A stretch of DNA of 64,000 nt from Aureimonas sp. SK2. Its GTDB lineage: Bacteria; Pseudomonadota; Alphaproteobacteria; Rhizobiales; Rhizobiaceae. The translations under genes were made by a program, and so were the position numbers. The stretch's first letter is position 1, and the number at the start of each line of letters is the position of its first letter. The notes under the pieces are model-generated. The model had not been told where the DNA came from and did no database searches. It was given only the letters and a program-made list of their open reading frames with translations. Shown here in pieces: positions 19,200-29,856 of the stretch. The stretch is from contig NZ_JAPZDS010000003.1 of assembly GCF_029813115.1 (NCBI RefSeq), positions 186,001 through 250,000 of the forward strand. Reading direction: 5' to 3'.

Positions 19200-20344
19200 G
19201 CAGCCTTCCGACCGAAGAGGTCTTCACCAACGCCCGCATCGTCCTCGACGACGAGGTCCTGCACGGCAGCGTGCTGGTCCGCGACGGGCGGATCGCGGAC
19301 GTGTCGGAAGGCACCGCGCGCAACGGATTGGACTGCGCCGGCGACCACATCCTGCCGGGCCTCGTGGAACTCCACACCGACCACCTCGAAGGACACTACC
19401 TGCCGCGGCCCAAGGTGCGCTGGAACATCCACGCCGCGCTCCAGGCGCACGACGCGCAGGTCGCGGGCTCGGGCATCACCACCGTTTTCGACGCCCTGCG
19501 CGTCGGCATGGACGAGGACGCCGCGCTCGGCTCCAAGGACATGGCGGACATGGCCGACGCCATCACCGAGGCAACGGCGGACGACCGCTTACGCGCCGAG
19601 CACTTCATCCACCTGCGCTGCGAGGTCTCGGCGCCGGACGTCATTCCCGCTTTCGAGCGGCTGGCGGGCAACGGGCGCGTGCGTCTCGCCTCGTTGATGG
19701 ACCATGCACCGGGACAGCGGCAGTTCGTGGATCTGCAGACCTATCGCACCTACTATCAGGGCAAGATGCGGATGACGGACGCCGAGTTCGACCGCTTCTG
19801 CGCGCGGCGCATCGCGGAATCGGAAGCCAACTCGCCTCGCAGCCGCCGGACGATCGCCGACCGGTGCCGCGAGGCCGGGATCACCCTGGCGAGCCACGAC
19901 GACGCCACCGCAGACCATGTCGAGGAGAGCCGCGATCTCGGCATCGCGCTCGCCGAATTCCCAACCACGCTGGAAGCCGCGCGCCTGTCGCGCGAGGCGG
20001 GGCTTTCGGTGCTGATGGGGGCGCCCAACGTCGTGCGCGGCGGCTCGCACTCGGGCAACGTCTCGGCCAAGGATCTCGTGGAGATCGGCGTCCTCGACGT
20101 TCTATCATCGGACTACGTGCCTTTCAGCCTGATCCAGGCGACGTTCCTCCTCGCGGGCTCGATCGGCCTGCCCGAGGCGGCGGCCATGGTGACGCGCACG
20201 CCCGCGCGCGTGGCGAACCTCGACGATCGCGGGGCCATACGGCCCGGACTGCGCGCGGACCTCATCCGCGTGCGGGCGGAAGTTGGCGCGGCGGTGCCGC
20301 CCGTGGTGCGCAGCGTCTGGCGCGAGGGCCGGCGCGTTGCATGA
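19196..20344 (+). CDS. phnM: Ribosyl-triphosphate phosphonate diphosphatase PhnM
   Basis: Encodes 382 residues of the amidohydrolase superfamily. PhnM removes pyrophosphate from the triphosphoribosyl phosphonate, giving the PhnJ substrate. The metal-ligand segment ELHTDHLEGH lies at about residues 58-67, and further ligands are in LASHDDA and LSSDYVP. The start at 19196 overlaps the previous stop; an upstream in-frame extension lies inside that gene. Confidence 0.95.
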   Translation: MSSLPTEEVFTNARIVLDDEVLHGSVLVRDGRIADVSEGTARNGLDCAGDHILPGLVELHTDHLEGHYLPRPKVRWNIHAALQAHDAQVAGSGITTVFDALRVGMDEDAALGSKDMADMADAITEATADDRLRAEHFIHLRCEVSAPDVIPAFERLAGNGRVRLASLMDHAPGQRQFVDLQTYRTYYQGKMRMTDAEFDRFCARRIAESEANSPRSRRTIADRCREAGITLASHDDATADHVEESRDLGIALAEFPTTLEAARLSREAGLSVLMGAPNVVRGGSHSGNVSAKDLVEIGVLDVLSSDYVPFSLIQATFLLAGSIGLPEAAAMVTRTPARVANLDDRGAIRPGLRADLIRVRAEVGAAVPPVVRSVWREGRRVA

Positions 20345-20933
20345 GGGCGGACGCGGTGCCGGGCTGCTGGTGGCCGTGGTCGGCCCCAGCGGCGCGGGCA
20401 AGGATACGCTGATCAGGCTGGCCTTCCGGGACTTGGCCGGTCACCCGCGCATCCGTCTGGCCCGGCGGGTGATCACGCGGGCCTGCGACGGCGGGTCGGA
20501 GGATCACGACAGCCTTGACCCCGACGGCTTCGCGGCGGCGGAGGCGGCGGGCGCGTTCTGCCTGACCTGGCGGGCGCACGGACTCGCCTATGCCCTGCCC
20601 CGCTCGGTGGAGGACGGGGTGCGCGGCGGCGCGGTCGTGGTGGCCAACCTCTCCCGCCGCTCGCTCGGCGAGGCGAACGCGCGCTTCGGCGGGATCGCGG
20701 TCGTGGAGATCACGGCACCGCGCGACGTGCTGGTCCAGCGCATCGCGGCGCGCGGACGGGAGACGCCCGTTGAGATCGAGGCGCGCCTGGCGCGGCAGGT
20801 TGGGCTGGAGATGCCGCAGGGCGCGCGGGGTCTCCTGCGGATCGACAACGGCGGGGCGGCCGAGACCGGCGCCGAGCGGTTGCGCCGTCATCTTCTGGCG
20901 CTTTGCGATCACGAGGTGCCCGCGGAGGCTTGA
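20337..20933 (+). CDS. phnN: Ribose 1,5-bisphosphate phosphokinase PhnN
   Basis: Encodes about 198 residues. PhnN phosphorylates ribosyl 1,5-bisphosphate to PRPP, the last step of the C-P lyase pathway. Walker A is GPSGAGKDT near the N-terminus. No ATG fits: a TTG at 20337, overlapping phnM and preceded by GAGGGCC, is chosen; a GTG at 20370 is the alternative. The downstream part ([19 protein letters not shown]) is typical. Confidence 0.88.
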   Translation: MHEGGRGAGLLVAVVGPSGAGKDTLIRLAFRDLAGHPRIRLARRVITRACDGGSEDHDSLDPDGFAAAEAAGAFCLTWRAHGLAYALPRSVEDGVRGGAVVVANLSRRSLGEANARFGGIAVVEITAPRDVLVQRIAARGRETPVEIEARLARQVGLEMPQGARGLLRIDNGGAAETGAERLRRHLLALCDHEVPAEA

Positions 20934-20989
20934 CGCGTCCTGCCGGTTGGGCTCGACAGGCAGGCGTGACCCAAGAGGACGCGCACGCC

Positions 20990-22033
20990 ATGAAAGCCAT
21001 GATCTTCGAACGTTTCGGGACCGCGCCGGAGGTGCGCGAGGTGCCCGATCCCTCGCCCGCGCCGGACGGCGTGGTGATCGAGGTCATGGCGACCGGCCTT
21101 TGCCGCAGCGACTGGCACGGCTGGGTCGGCCACGACACCGACATCCGCCTGCCGCACGTGCCGGGCCACGAGTTCGCCGGCGTCGTCGCGGCGGTCGGCT
21201 CGCAGGTGAAGGGGTTCCGCGTCGGCGAGCGGGTGACGGTGCCGTTCATCGCGGCCTGCGGGCACTGCCGCGAGTGCCACGCGGGGCATCAGCAGGTCTG
21301 CGAGGCGCAGTTCCAGCCGGGCTTCACGCATTGGGGCTCGTTTGCCGAATTCGTCGCCATCGACCGCGCGGACAACAATCTGGTGCGCCTGCCCGAGGCG
21401 ATGGACTTCCAGACGGCCGCGAGCCTCGGCTGCCGCTTCGCAACCTCGTTCCGGGCCGTCGCCGACCAGGGGCGCGTGCGCGGCGGCGAGTGGGTGGCGG
21501 TGCACGGCGCGGGCGGCGTCGGCCTCTCGGCCGTCATGATCGCCGCAGCGCTCGGCGCGCGGGTGGTGGCGATCGACGTCGCGGACAGCAAGCTCGCGCT
21601 CGCGCGGGCCATGGGCGCGGCGGCGACGGTCAACGCGCGCGAGGTGACGGACGTCGTCGAGGCCGTGCGCGAGATCACCGGCGGCGGCGCCCACGTCTCG
21701 CTCGACGCGCTCGGGCATCCCGAGACCTGCTACAATTCCGTCGCCAACCTGCGCCGTCGGGGCCGCCACGTGCAGGTCGGGCTGATGCTCGCGGAGAACG
21801 CGCGGGCCTCGATCCCCATGGCGCAGGTCATCGCCCACGAACTCGAGATCTACGGCAGCCACGGCATGCAGTCCTGGCGCTACGACGCCATGCTGGAGAT
21901 GATCCTGGCGGGAACGCTTCGCCCGGACCGGCTGATCGGCGAGACCCTGTCGCTGGAGGACGCCGTACCGGCGCTGGTGGCGATGGGGTCGCAGGCGCCG
22001 GACGGGATCGCGATGATCGATCCGAGGCGCTGA
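20990..22033 (+). CDS. Zinc-dependent alcohol dehydrogenase (MDR family)
   Basis: Encodes 347 residues. The catalytic zinc ligands fit C38 and H60 ([17 protein letters not shown]). The structural zinc loop is C90, C93, C96, C104. A Rossmann motif GAGGVGLSA follows. Substrate is unknown. It starts 56 bases after phnN and precedes the terminator, so it is probably the last gene of the phn transcript. The ATG at 20990 is the family start; the in-frame extension to 20903 overlaps phnN. Confidence 0.88.
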   Translation: MKAMIFERFGTAPEVREVPDPSPAPDGVVIEVMATGLCRSDWHGWVGHDTDIRLPHVPGHEFAGVVAAVGSQVKGFRVGERVTVPFIAACGHCRECHAGHQQVCEAQFQPGFTHWGSFAEFVAIDRADNNLVRLPEAMDFQTAASLGCRFATSFRAVADQGRVRGGEWVAVHGAGGVGLSAVMIAAALGARVVAIDVADSKLALARAMGAAATVNAREVTDVVEAVREITGGGAHVSLDALGHPETCYNSVANLRRRGRHVQVGLMLAENARASIPMAQVIAHELEIYGSHGMQSWRYDAMLEMILAGTLRPDRLIGETLSLEDAVPALVAMGSQAPDGIAMIDPRR

Positions 22034-22050
22034 CCACCAACAGCGGACAT

Positions 22051-22080
22051 GAAAAAGGGCGCCTCGCGGCGCCCTTTTTC
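22051..22080. terminator. Bidirectional terminator between the phn operon and recA
   Basis: A 13-bp perfect stem (22051-22063 with 22068-22080), TCGC loop, with A5 on the left and T5 on the right arm. It can end both convergent units. Confidence 0.9.
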
Positions 22081-22086
22081 AGTGCA

Positions 22087-23160
<1,074 letters not shown>

Positions 23161-23221
23161 GGGGCAGGACCTTATTCCATGAGGAATGTTGGGGTGCAAC
23201 GTGATTGGCGTGGTTCATCAT

Positions 23222-23236
23222 GTACTCTTTTTGTTC
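23222..23236. promoter_or_regulatory. Candidate SOS (LexA) box upstream of recA
   Basis: GTAC-N7-GTTC (23222-23236) matches the alphaproteobacterial SOS consensus GTTC-N7-GTTC with one mismatch. It lies 62-76 bases before the recA start and also upstream of the divergent PfkB kinase gene. Only recA control is expected. Confidence 0.55.
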
Positions 23237-23308
23237 TCATTCCGCAAGGGATGATCGCTCTTTGTTCTCGTTTTCCGGCCGCGATTCGGGTCTGGGTTGC
23301 ACCGGTCG

Positions 23309-24277
23309 ATGGTTGATGAAGCGTTAATGGCGGGAGGGGCCGATTTTCCCCATGTCGTGCTCGTCGGAGCCGCGCATCTCGACCGCATCGCGGTCAGCGA
23401 CGCGGCGTTCCAGCCGGGCTGTTCGAACCCGGGACGCGTGATCGAACGGCTCGGGGGCGCGTCGTTCAACGCGGCGCTCGCCCTTCGCGCCTTCGGCGCC
23501 CGCACTCACCTCGTCAGCGCCTGCGGGGGCGACGCGGTGGCGGAGCGGATCGGCGTGGAACTGGACCTCGCCGGCATCGCGGACGCGCGAATCTCATGGC
23601 TCGACCGGCGCTCCGCGACCTACACGGCGCTCGTGGACGCGTCCGGCGATCTCGTCGGCGGTGTCGCCGACATGGCGATCTACGAACGGCTCGTGCCGCG
23701 CGTCCTGTCCCGCCGCCACCTGAAGGACCTGTTCGGCTCGGCGGACGGTCTGCTGGTGGACGCCAACCTTCCCGCGGACGCGCTTGAGCACCTCGCGTCT
23801 TGCGAGCCAGGCAAGCCGGTGGCCGCCATCGCCGTTTCGCCGGCCAAGGCCGCGCGCCTTCGCGGGGCGCTGCCGGATCTTTCCATCCTGTTCGCCTCCC
23901 GCGCAGAGGCAGCCCGACTGTTCGATCTCGAGGGCGACGCGACGGACGTTGCGATCGTGAACGCCATCGCCGAGACCGGCCTGCCGCGCGCGGTGATCAC
24001 CGACGGTCCGCGCCCGGTCCTCGTGATCGCCGACGGCAAGGCGCTGCGGCAAGCGCCCCCGCCGGTCGACAGCATCGCCGATGTCGTCGGAGCCGGCGAC
24101 ACGCTGGCGGGGACCGCGTTCCATGCGACCCTGTCCGGCCGCCCGCTCGTCGATGCGGTGCGCACCGGCCTCGTCGCGGCTTCCCTTCGCATCACCACGG
24201 GGCTCACCGAAGCCTCGGCGGCACGTGCGCCATCCCTCGCCGATGCCCTTCCCGCGCCGCAACCCATAACCGCCTGA
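23309..24277 (+). CDS. psuK: PfkB-family kinase, probable pseudouridine kinase
   Basis: Encodes 322 residues of the ribokinase/PfkB fold. The C-terminal signature DVVGAGDTLAG holds the catalytic Asp. Because psuG follows after 12 bases, phosphorylation of pseudouridine to its 5'-phosphate is the likely reaction; this rests on context. Possible starts are TTG 23297, ATG 23309 (used) and ATG 23327; the site is not clearly marked by a Shine-Dalgarno element. Confidence 0.78.
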   Translation: MVDEALMAGGADFPHVVLVGAAHLDRIAVSDAAFQPGCSNPGRVIERLGGASFNAALALRAFGARTHLVSACGGDAVAERIGVELDLAGIADARISWLDRRSATYTALVDASGDLVGGVADMAIYERLVPRVLSRRHLKDLFGSADGLLVDANLPADALEHLASCEPGKPVAAIAVSPAKAARLRGALPDLSILFASRAEAARLFDLEGDATDVAIVNAIAETGLPRAVITDGPRPVLVIADGKALRQAPPPVDSIADVVGAGDTLAGTAFHATLSGRPLVDAVRTGLVAASLRITTGLTEASAARAPSLADALPAPQPITA

Positions 24278-24289
24278 CGGAGACCGATC

Positions 24290-25201
24290 GTGTCGCAACC
24301 CTTTGTCTGTTCGAAACCCGTCGAGGCCGCGCTCGCCGCCGGGCGCCCCGTGGTCGCGCTGGAATCCACCATCATCACGCACGGCATGCCCTGGCCGCAG
24401 AACGTCGAGATGGCGCGCGGCGTGGAGGCCCTGATCCGCGCGGAAGGCGCCGAGCCGGCGACGATCGTGGTGTTGGATGGCGTCCTTCGCATCGGGCTGA
24501 CGGACGAGGAACTCGTGACGCTGGGCCAGACCCAAGGCGCGATGAAACTGTCGCGCGCCGACCTCGCCTTCGCGATGACCACCGGCCGAACCGGCTCCAC
24601 CACGGTCGCCGCCACGATGATCGCGGCGGCGCTCGCGGGGATCGGGGTGTTCGCCACGGGCGGCATCGGCGGCGTGCATCGCGGGGCGGAAACGAGCTTC
24701 GACGTGTCGGCCGATCTCGACGAGCTGGCGCGGACGCCGGTCACCGTGGTCTGCGCTGGAGCCAAGGCGATCCTCGATCTTCCCAAGACGTTCGAGGTCC
24801 TGGAGACGAAGGGCGTGCCTGTGGTCGGCTACGGCGTGGACGAGATCCCGTCCTTCTGGTCGCGGCGCTCAGGGATTCCTGCGCCCCTGCGGCTGGACAC
24901 GCCGGAGGCCATCGCCGCCTTCCAGAAGACGCGGGAAACGCTGGCTCTGGGCGGCGGTGTGCTGGTCGCCAATCCGCTGCCTCTGGAAGACGAGATCGAC
25001 CAGTCCACCGTGGACGGCTGGATCGCCGCGGCGCTGGCCGATGCGGATGCGCAGGGCATTCGGGCGAAGGAGGTGACGCCCTTCCTGCTCGGGCGCATGT
25101 TTGAGTTGAGCGGCGGGCGCTCGCTCGAAGCCAACATCGCGCTGGTGCGCTCCAACGCGCGGCTCGCCGCCCGCATCGCGGTGGCTCGCGCGGCCGCCTG
25201 A
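24290..25201 (+). CDS. psuG: Pseudouridine-5'-phosphate glycosidase
   Basis: Encodes 303 residues. PsuG splits pseudouridine 5'-phosphate into uracil and ribose 5-phosphate by breaking a C-C glycosidic bond. Family segments VALESTIITHGMPWPQN, TTGRTGSTTVAATM, GGIGGVHRGAE and VCAGAKAILDLP, with the catalytic lysine in the last, are present. The start is GTG with GGAGA upstream. It pairs with the kinase before it. It ends 4 bases from convergent cckA. Confidence 0.95.
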   Translation: MSQPFVCSKPVEAALAAGRPVVALESTIITHGMPWPQNVEMARGVEALIRAEGAEPATIVVLDGVLRIGLTDEELVTLGQTQGAMKLSRADLAFAMTTGRTGSTTVAATMIAAALAGIGVFATGGIGGVHRGAETSFDVSADLDELARTPVTVVCAGAKAILDLPKTFEVLETKGVPVVGYGVDEIPSFWSRRSGIPAPLRLDTPEAIAAFQKTRETLALGGGVLVANPLPLEDEIDQSTVDGWIAAALADADAQGIRAKEVTPFLLGRMFELSGGRSLEANIALVRSNARLAARIAVARAAA

Positions 25202-25205
25202 CGCC

Positions 25206-27743
25206 TTACTCCTCCAGCGCTTCCTTGACCGCCACGGCGAGTTCGCGCAGCGAGAAGGGCTTGGGCAGGAAGCCGAACTTCTCGCCTTCGGGAAGGTTCT
25301 TGGCGAAGGCGTCCTCGGCATAGCCGGAGACGAAGATGAACTTGAGGTCCGGCCGCTGCTTGCGCATCTCGCGCAGGAGGGTCGGGCCGTCCATCTCGGG
25401 CATCACGACGTCGGAGACGACGAGATCGACCTTGCCGTCGATCTCCTCCATGACTTCCAGGGCTTCCAGGCCGCTGGATGCCTCGTGGACCTCGTAGCCG
25501 CGCATCTTGAGGGCACGCACATTGCCGGCGCGCACGTTGTCCTCGTCCTCGACCAGAAGGATCGTGGCGGTGCCGGAGAGATCCTGCTTGGCGTTGGAGG
25601 CGGCGGGGGCTTGCGCCTCGCCCTTCAGCGCGGGCGTCTCGACCGGGATATGGCGCGGCAGGAAAATGCGGAAGGTCGTGCCCTCGCCCGGTTTGGTCTC
25701 GACGAAGATCGAGCCGCCGGACTGCTTCACGATGCCGTAGACCATGGACAGGCCGAGACCCGTGCCCTTGCCGATCTCCTTGGTCGTGAAGAAAGGCTCG
25801 AAGATCCGCTCCGCCACATCGGCCGGCATTCCGCTGCCGGTGTCCGAGACTTCCATCAGCACGTAGTCGCCCTCGCCGAGCTCGCTGTAGCCGAACTGGG
25901 CGGCCTCCGACGCCGGTACGTTGCGCGTCGCGATGGTGACGCGGCCATTGGCGGACATGGCGTCGCGTGCGTTCTGGACGAGGTTGGTGACGACCTGCTC
26001 GAACTGGCCGATATCGGCCATGACGGGCCACAGGTCGCGCGCGTGCTGGCGCTCCAGCTTCACATGGTCGCCCGAGATGCGCTTCAGGAGAAGGTGCATG
26101 TCGGCGACGACGTCCGTCAGATTCAGCATCTTGGGACGCATGGTCTGGCGGCGGGAATAGGCCAGGAGCTGGCGGACCAGCGAAGCGGCGCGGTTGGCGC
26201 TCTGCTTGATCAGGAGGAGGTCCTGGAACGACGGGTCGCCGGTGCGGTGGTTGAGGAGCAGGAAGTCCACCGAGGCCGTGATGATGGTCAGGACGTTGTT
26301 GAAGTCGTGGGCGATGCCGCCGGCCAGGTTGCCGATCGCCTGCATGCGCTGCGCCTTGGCGAACTGGTCCTCCAGTGTGCGCTGCTGCGTGATGTCCACG
26401 CCGTAAAGGATCGCCACCTCGCCCGAGCCGTCGCTGATGTCGGCGTTGGCGCTGAGATACAGCCGCGCCGAGCGGGGCGGCTCGCCGACGATGTCGGCAT
26501 CCATCGAGGGAATGCCGGCCTGACCGCGCATCGCGGCGGCGACCGCCTGGCGCAGCGCCTCGCGGTTCTCGTCGCGCAGGCAGTCGGACACCGCCTGACG
26601 CCCGAGCGCCGCGTCGTCTCCGAAAAGGTTGGCGAAGGCGGCGTTGGCGCGCTTCACGCGACCGCTCGCGTCGAGCGCGGCGATCGCCATGGGCGAGGAG
26701 TTGAAGAAGCGGGTAAAGCGGATTTCGGCCGCGCGCAGGGCGTTCTCGTCGTCGCCGCGCGGCGTGCGGTCGAGGACGAGCGTGCGGGTGAGGCCCGGTG
26801 CGCCGTCGGCGGTGCGCGTGGAGTTGCGCAGGAGGCGCACCGGCAGGCGCTGGCCCGTGGCGGTCACGAGGTCGAGGTCGAAGGTCTCGACGGTGCCGGG
26901 CGCGCCCGGCTCGCCCGCGCGGCGAAGGAAGCTCGAGGCGCTCTCGCCCAGATAATCCGCGATCGAGCGCGAATAGGGTTTGAAGGTCGCCAGGTCCAGG
27001 GACAGCCAGTCCGCCAGCGTCGCGTTGATGTAGGCGATGCGCCCGCCCTCGTCGGCGGCGAAGAAGCCGGCCGGCGCGTGATCGAGATAGTCGATCGCAT
27101 GCTGCAGGTTCTTGAAGAAGGACTCCTGCTCCTCGCGCTCGGGCGTGATGTCGGTGATCTGCCAGAGCTGCAGGCCCGCCGCCTCGCTGCCGAACGGGCC
27201 GACGGAGGCGCGGTACCAATGAGGCGAGGACGGCCCGGTGCTGCCGAGCTTGCGCGTCAGGCGGAATTCCTCCTGACCGGTCTGGTTCTCGCGCGCCAGA
27301 TTGGCCAGCCGGTAGATCGCCTCGGACGCTTCCGCCTCGCGCGACAGGAGCCGCTCCAGGCTGCGGACGGACGCCGCGCCGGCCGCACCGGTCTCCTCGC
27401 CATAGGCGCGATTGGCATAGACGATACGTCCCTTGCGGTCGGTCACCAGCATGCCGGTCGGCAGGGAGTTCAGGGCCTCGCGTGCGATGTCGGCGCCCAT
27501 CTCGCGTGGGCCGATATGGACGAAGCCGAGCGCCACGGCGAACACGGCCGCGATGCCGCACATGGCCAGAATCGCGAACATGCCGAGAAGCGCGATCGTG
27601 CCGTAGGCGTGGCCCAGCAGCGCCAGGGTCGCCGCGAAGACGAAGACGAAGCCGGCGAGGAACAGGAGACGGCGGACGCCGCTCGAGTCGGAACGGCCGT
27701 CGATCAGGGGTTTGTCGCTCGTCATCGGCGCGGCCGAAGGCAT
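25206..27743 (-). CDS. cckA: Hybrid sensor histidine kinase CckA
   Basis: Encodes 845 residues from the chosen start. Two N-terminal membrane helices ([18 protein letters not shown] and the next) are followed by PAS domains, then the H-box GGIAHDFNN with phospho-acceptor H479, an ATPase domain ([18 protein letters not shown]) and a C-terminal receiver with D778 ([13 protein letters not shown]). CckA sends phosphate through ChpT to CtrA, the cell-cycle master regulator, and can reverse the flow. Starts at 27725 or 27869 are also possible. Confidence 0.93.
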   Translation of the reverse strand: MPSAAPMTSDKPLIDGRSDSSGVRRLLFLAGFVFVFAATLALLGHAYGTIALLGMFAILAMCGIAAVFAVALGFVHIGPREMGADIAREALNSLPTGMLVTDRKGRIVYANRAYGEETGAAGAASVRSLERLLSREAEASEAIYRLANLARENQTGQEEFRLTRKLGSTGPSSPHWYRASVGPFGSEAAGLQLWQITDITPEREEQESFFKNLQHAIDYLDHAPAGFFAADEGGRIAYINATLADWLSLDLATFKPYSRSIADYLGESASSFLRRAGEPGAPGTVETFDLDLVTATGQRLPVRLLRNSTRTADGAPGLTRTLVLDRTPRGDDENALRAAEIRFTRFFNSSPMAIAALDASGRVKRANAAFANLFGDDAALGRQAVSDCLRDENREALRQAVAAAMRGQAGIPSMDADIVGEPPRSARLYLSANADISDGSGEVAILYGVDITQQRTLEDQFAKAQRMQAIGNLAGGIAHDFNNVLTIITASVDFLLLNHRTGDPSFQDLLLIKQSANRAASLVRQLLAYSRRQTMRPKMLNLTDVVADMHLLLKRISGDHVKLERQHARDLWPVMADIGQFEQVVTNLVQNARDAMSANGRVTIATRNVPASEAAQFGYSELGEGDYVLMEVSDTGSGMPADVAERIFEPFFTTKEIGKGTGLGLSMVYGIVKQSGGSIFVETKPGEGTTFRIFLPRHIPVETPALKGEAQAPAASNAKQDLSGTATILLVEDEDNVRAGNVRALKMRGYEVHEASSGLEALEVMEEIDGKVDLVVSDVVMPEMDGPTLLREMRKQRPDLKFIFVSGYAEDAFAKNLPEGEKFGFLPKPFSLRELAVAVKEALEE

Positions 27744-28002
27744 GTGGTCCACAGGTGACGTTCCATATGCGAAAGATCGACCCTTCCGAGGCAAAGCCGA
27801 ACAGATTAGAGCGGGAGGGCTCGGGCACGAGAATCTGTCGAATTTGCGCCATGCGCAATCCTCCGACATGATGACACGGCACTATGTTCCCAAGCTGACG
27901 CGGCGCTGGAGCGACGCGGGACGTACGCTAAATACAGAAATGACGCCGCGCGACCGGAACACAGGCTCCGATCGGTCCCGGTGAGCCGAGAGGATATGGT
28001 AC

Positions 28003-29787
28003 ATGCGTGAGTGGCTCGCGAGCATCGTCGGCGAAAGCCTGGCACCGATCATGACGGTGATTCTGGCGGCCGCGCTCGTCGTGCTCCTGGCGCTGGTGCT
28101 GATTGGGCTGGCCAAGCGCGTCTTCGCCGGAAGCGGCGGCATCGGCGGGCGCTCGCGGGCGCCGCGGCTGGCCGTGCTCGACATGGCGGCGGTGGACCCG
28201 AAGCGTAAGCTCGTGCTGGTGCGGCGGGACGACGTCGAGCACCTGATCCTGATCGGCGGGCAGAACGACCTCGTGGTTGAGCCCGGCATCGTGCGCGGCC
28301 AGGCGCGCCGGGTACGCCAGGAGCCGGGTTTCGGCGAGGCCGAACGCGCCGGCGCGCCGCAGCCGCAACAGCCGCCCCTGCCCCATCGCCGGATTCCCAA
28401 GCCTTCGTCGCAGCCTGTTCCCAGCGACGCGCAGGCGCCGGGCGTTTCTCCGCCGATCGCTCCCGTCGCCGAGCCGCGTCAGGTCCCCGTGCCGGAAGCG
28501 GCCCGTGCGCCGGCTATTGTGCCCGACCGCGCACCGGCGCCCGAGGAGCGCGCCCGGCCCGTAGCTCCGCCCATCGCGCCGCCGGTCGAGCCGGCGAGCG
28601 AGGAGCCCCGGCCGGAGCGGAACGCTCCTCCCATCGTGCCGCCGGTCTCGATCGGCGCGCCGCCCGTCGAGGCCCCGGTTCGGGCGACCGAGCCGGAGGT
28701 TCGAACCGAGCGACGCGACCCAGTCGAGCCTGTCCAGCCCGCCCGCCGGGCGGAGGATCCGGCCAGACCCGTGCAGCCCCCGCAGCCGCAGCCGCCGCGA
28801 GCCGCGCCTCCGATAGTCGCGCCCGAGCCGCCGCGCCGAGCGGACCCGCCATTCCCGGCGCAGCGCCAGCCCGAGCGCGTGGAGCCCGTCGCAGCGTCCC
28901 CGGAGCCTGTCCGCACCGTCGCGCCTCCGCCGGTCGCCCCGCGCCCGGCGCCTCCGGTGCCCGCTTCGACGACGACGCCCGCGTTCGCCCAGACGCCTCA
29001 GCTTCCCGCCGCGACCGCCCCTGTCGCGCCGCCCCTGCCGACGCCGCAACCTGCGCCCGCAGCCGCTCAACCGGCCGCTCCGGCTCCGGTCGCGCCGCCC
29101 GTTTTGCCACCTGTTTCGCCACCCCCGGTACCGGCTGCCCCGTTGCCGCGTTCGATGGCGACGCCGACGCTGCCGCAACTCTCGCGCGCGACGCCGGTGG
29201 CGCCCCCCGTCTCCGCACCGCCTCGCGTCGAGCCCGACGTGACGCCCGCCCGCTCGCTTTGGTCGACGGCTCCGAGTGTCCCCGCGCCGGTCGTTTCGCC
29301 CCCGAACCCACCGGAGCGCGTCGCGCCGCCCGAGCTCGGCACGTCGCCTCAAGCGGGATCGCCGATCGCGCCTGCGACGCCGAGGCCGGACCCGGTGGCA
29401 ACGCCGGTTCGCTGGCCCACCGCTCCCATCGCGCCCCGCCAGGACGAGACCGCGAAGGCCGAAGTCGGGTTCGCAGGTCCTTCGACGCAGACGCCGGAAC
29501 CCGCGCCGGAGCCGGCGCCGGCGCCCCTGTCCGTCCGCAGCTTCGCCACGACGATCCAGGAGCGGCGGACGCCGACGCCACCCGAAGCCCCCGCGGTCCA
29601 GCCCACGCGAGCCGTGGCGCCTCCGGAGCCCGAGCAGGCGCGCGCGCCCGTGGCTCCGGCGGCACAACCCCGCACGGAGGCTACCGCTCCGGAGGCGCCG
29701 AGCGAGGACACACGCGTTTTGACGCTCGAGGAGGAGATGGAGCGCCTCCTCCACGACTTCACGATCGACGTGTCCGAGCGCCGCTGA
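28003..29787 (+). CDS. FliO-domain membrane protein with long Pro/Ala-rich tail
   Basis: Encodes 594 residues. Residues about 16-40 form one membrane helix. The next 60 (APRLAVLDMAAVDPKRKLVLVRRDDVEHLILIGG) match the FliO/MopB domain, which assists flagellar export gate assembly. From about residue 100 to 560 the chain is Pro/Ala-rich with Arg and Glu and should be disordered. The conserved-looking end LTLEEEMERLLHDFTIDV is helical. No flagellar gene is nearby, so a flagellar role is not certain. It is divergent from cckA. Confidence 0.75.
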   Translation: MREWLASIVGESLAPIMTVILAAALVVLLALVLIGLAKRVFAGSGGIGGRSRAPRLAVLDMAAVDPKRKLVLVRRDDVEHLILIGGQNDLVVEPGIVRGQARRVRQEPGFGEAERAGAPQPQQPPLPHRRIPKPSSQPVPSDAQAPGVSPPIAPVAEPRQVPVPEAARAPAIVPDRAPAPEERARPVAPPIAPPVEPASEEPRPERNAPPIVPPVSIGAPPVEAPVRATEPEVRTERRDPVEPVQPARRAEDPARPVQPPQPQPPRAAPPIVAPEPPRRADPPFPAQRQPERVEPVAASPEPVRTVAPPPVAPRPAPPVPASTTTPAFAQTPQLPAATAPVAPPLPTPQPAPAAAQPAAPAPVAPPVLPPVSPPPVPAAPLPRSMATPTLPQLSRATPVAPPVSAPPRVEPDVTPARSLWSTAPSVPAPVVSPPNPPERVAPPELGTSPQAGSPIAPATPRPDPVATPVRWPTAPIAPRQDETAKAEVGFAGPSTQTPEPAPEPAPAPLSVRSFATTIQERRTPTPPEAPAVQPTRAVAPPEPEQARAPVAPAAQPRTEATAPEAPSEDTRVLTLEEEMERLLHDFTIDVSERR

Positions 29788-29806
29788 GGCGCGAGACGAG
29801 ATCAAA

Positions 29807-29838
29807 CGAAAACGGGCCGCTTGCGCGGCCCGTTTTCG
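29807..29838. terminator. Bidirectional terminator between the FliO-like gene and dksA
   Basis: A 14-bp perfect stem (29807-29820 with 29825-29838), TTGC loop, with AAAA and TTTT in the arms, between convergent genes. Confidence 0.9.
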
Positions 29839-29856
29839 TTTCTCCCAATGTCTCGT

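Noticed and set aside
23420-23440. GTTCGAACC resembling a tRNA T-arm
   Set aside because: It lies in the coding sequence of the PfkB kinase and no cloverleaf can be drawn around it.
27928-29805. 625-codon minus-strand ORF rich in Arg and Gly
   Set aside because: Mirror image of the Pro/Ala codons of the FliO-domain protein.
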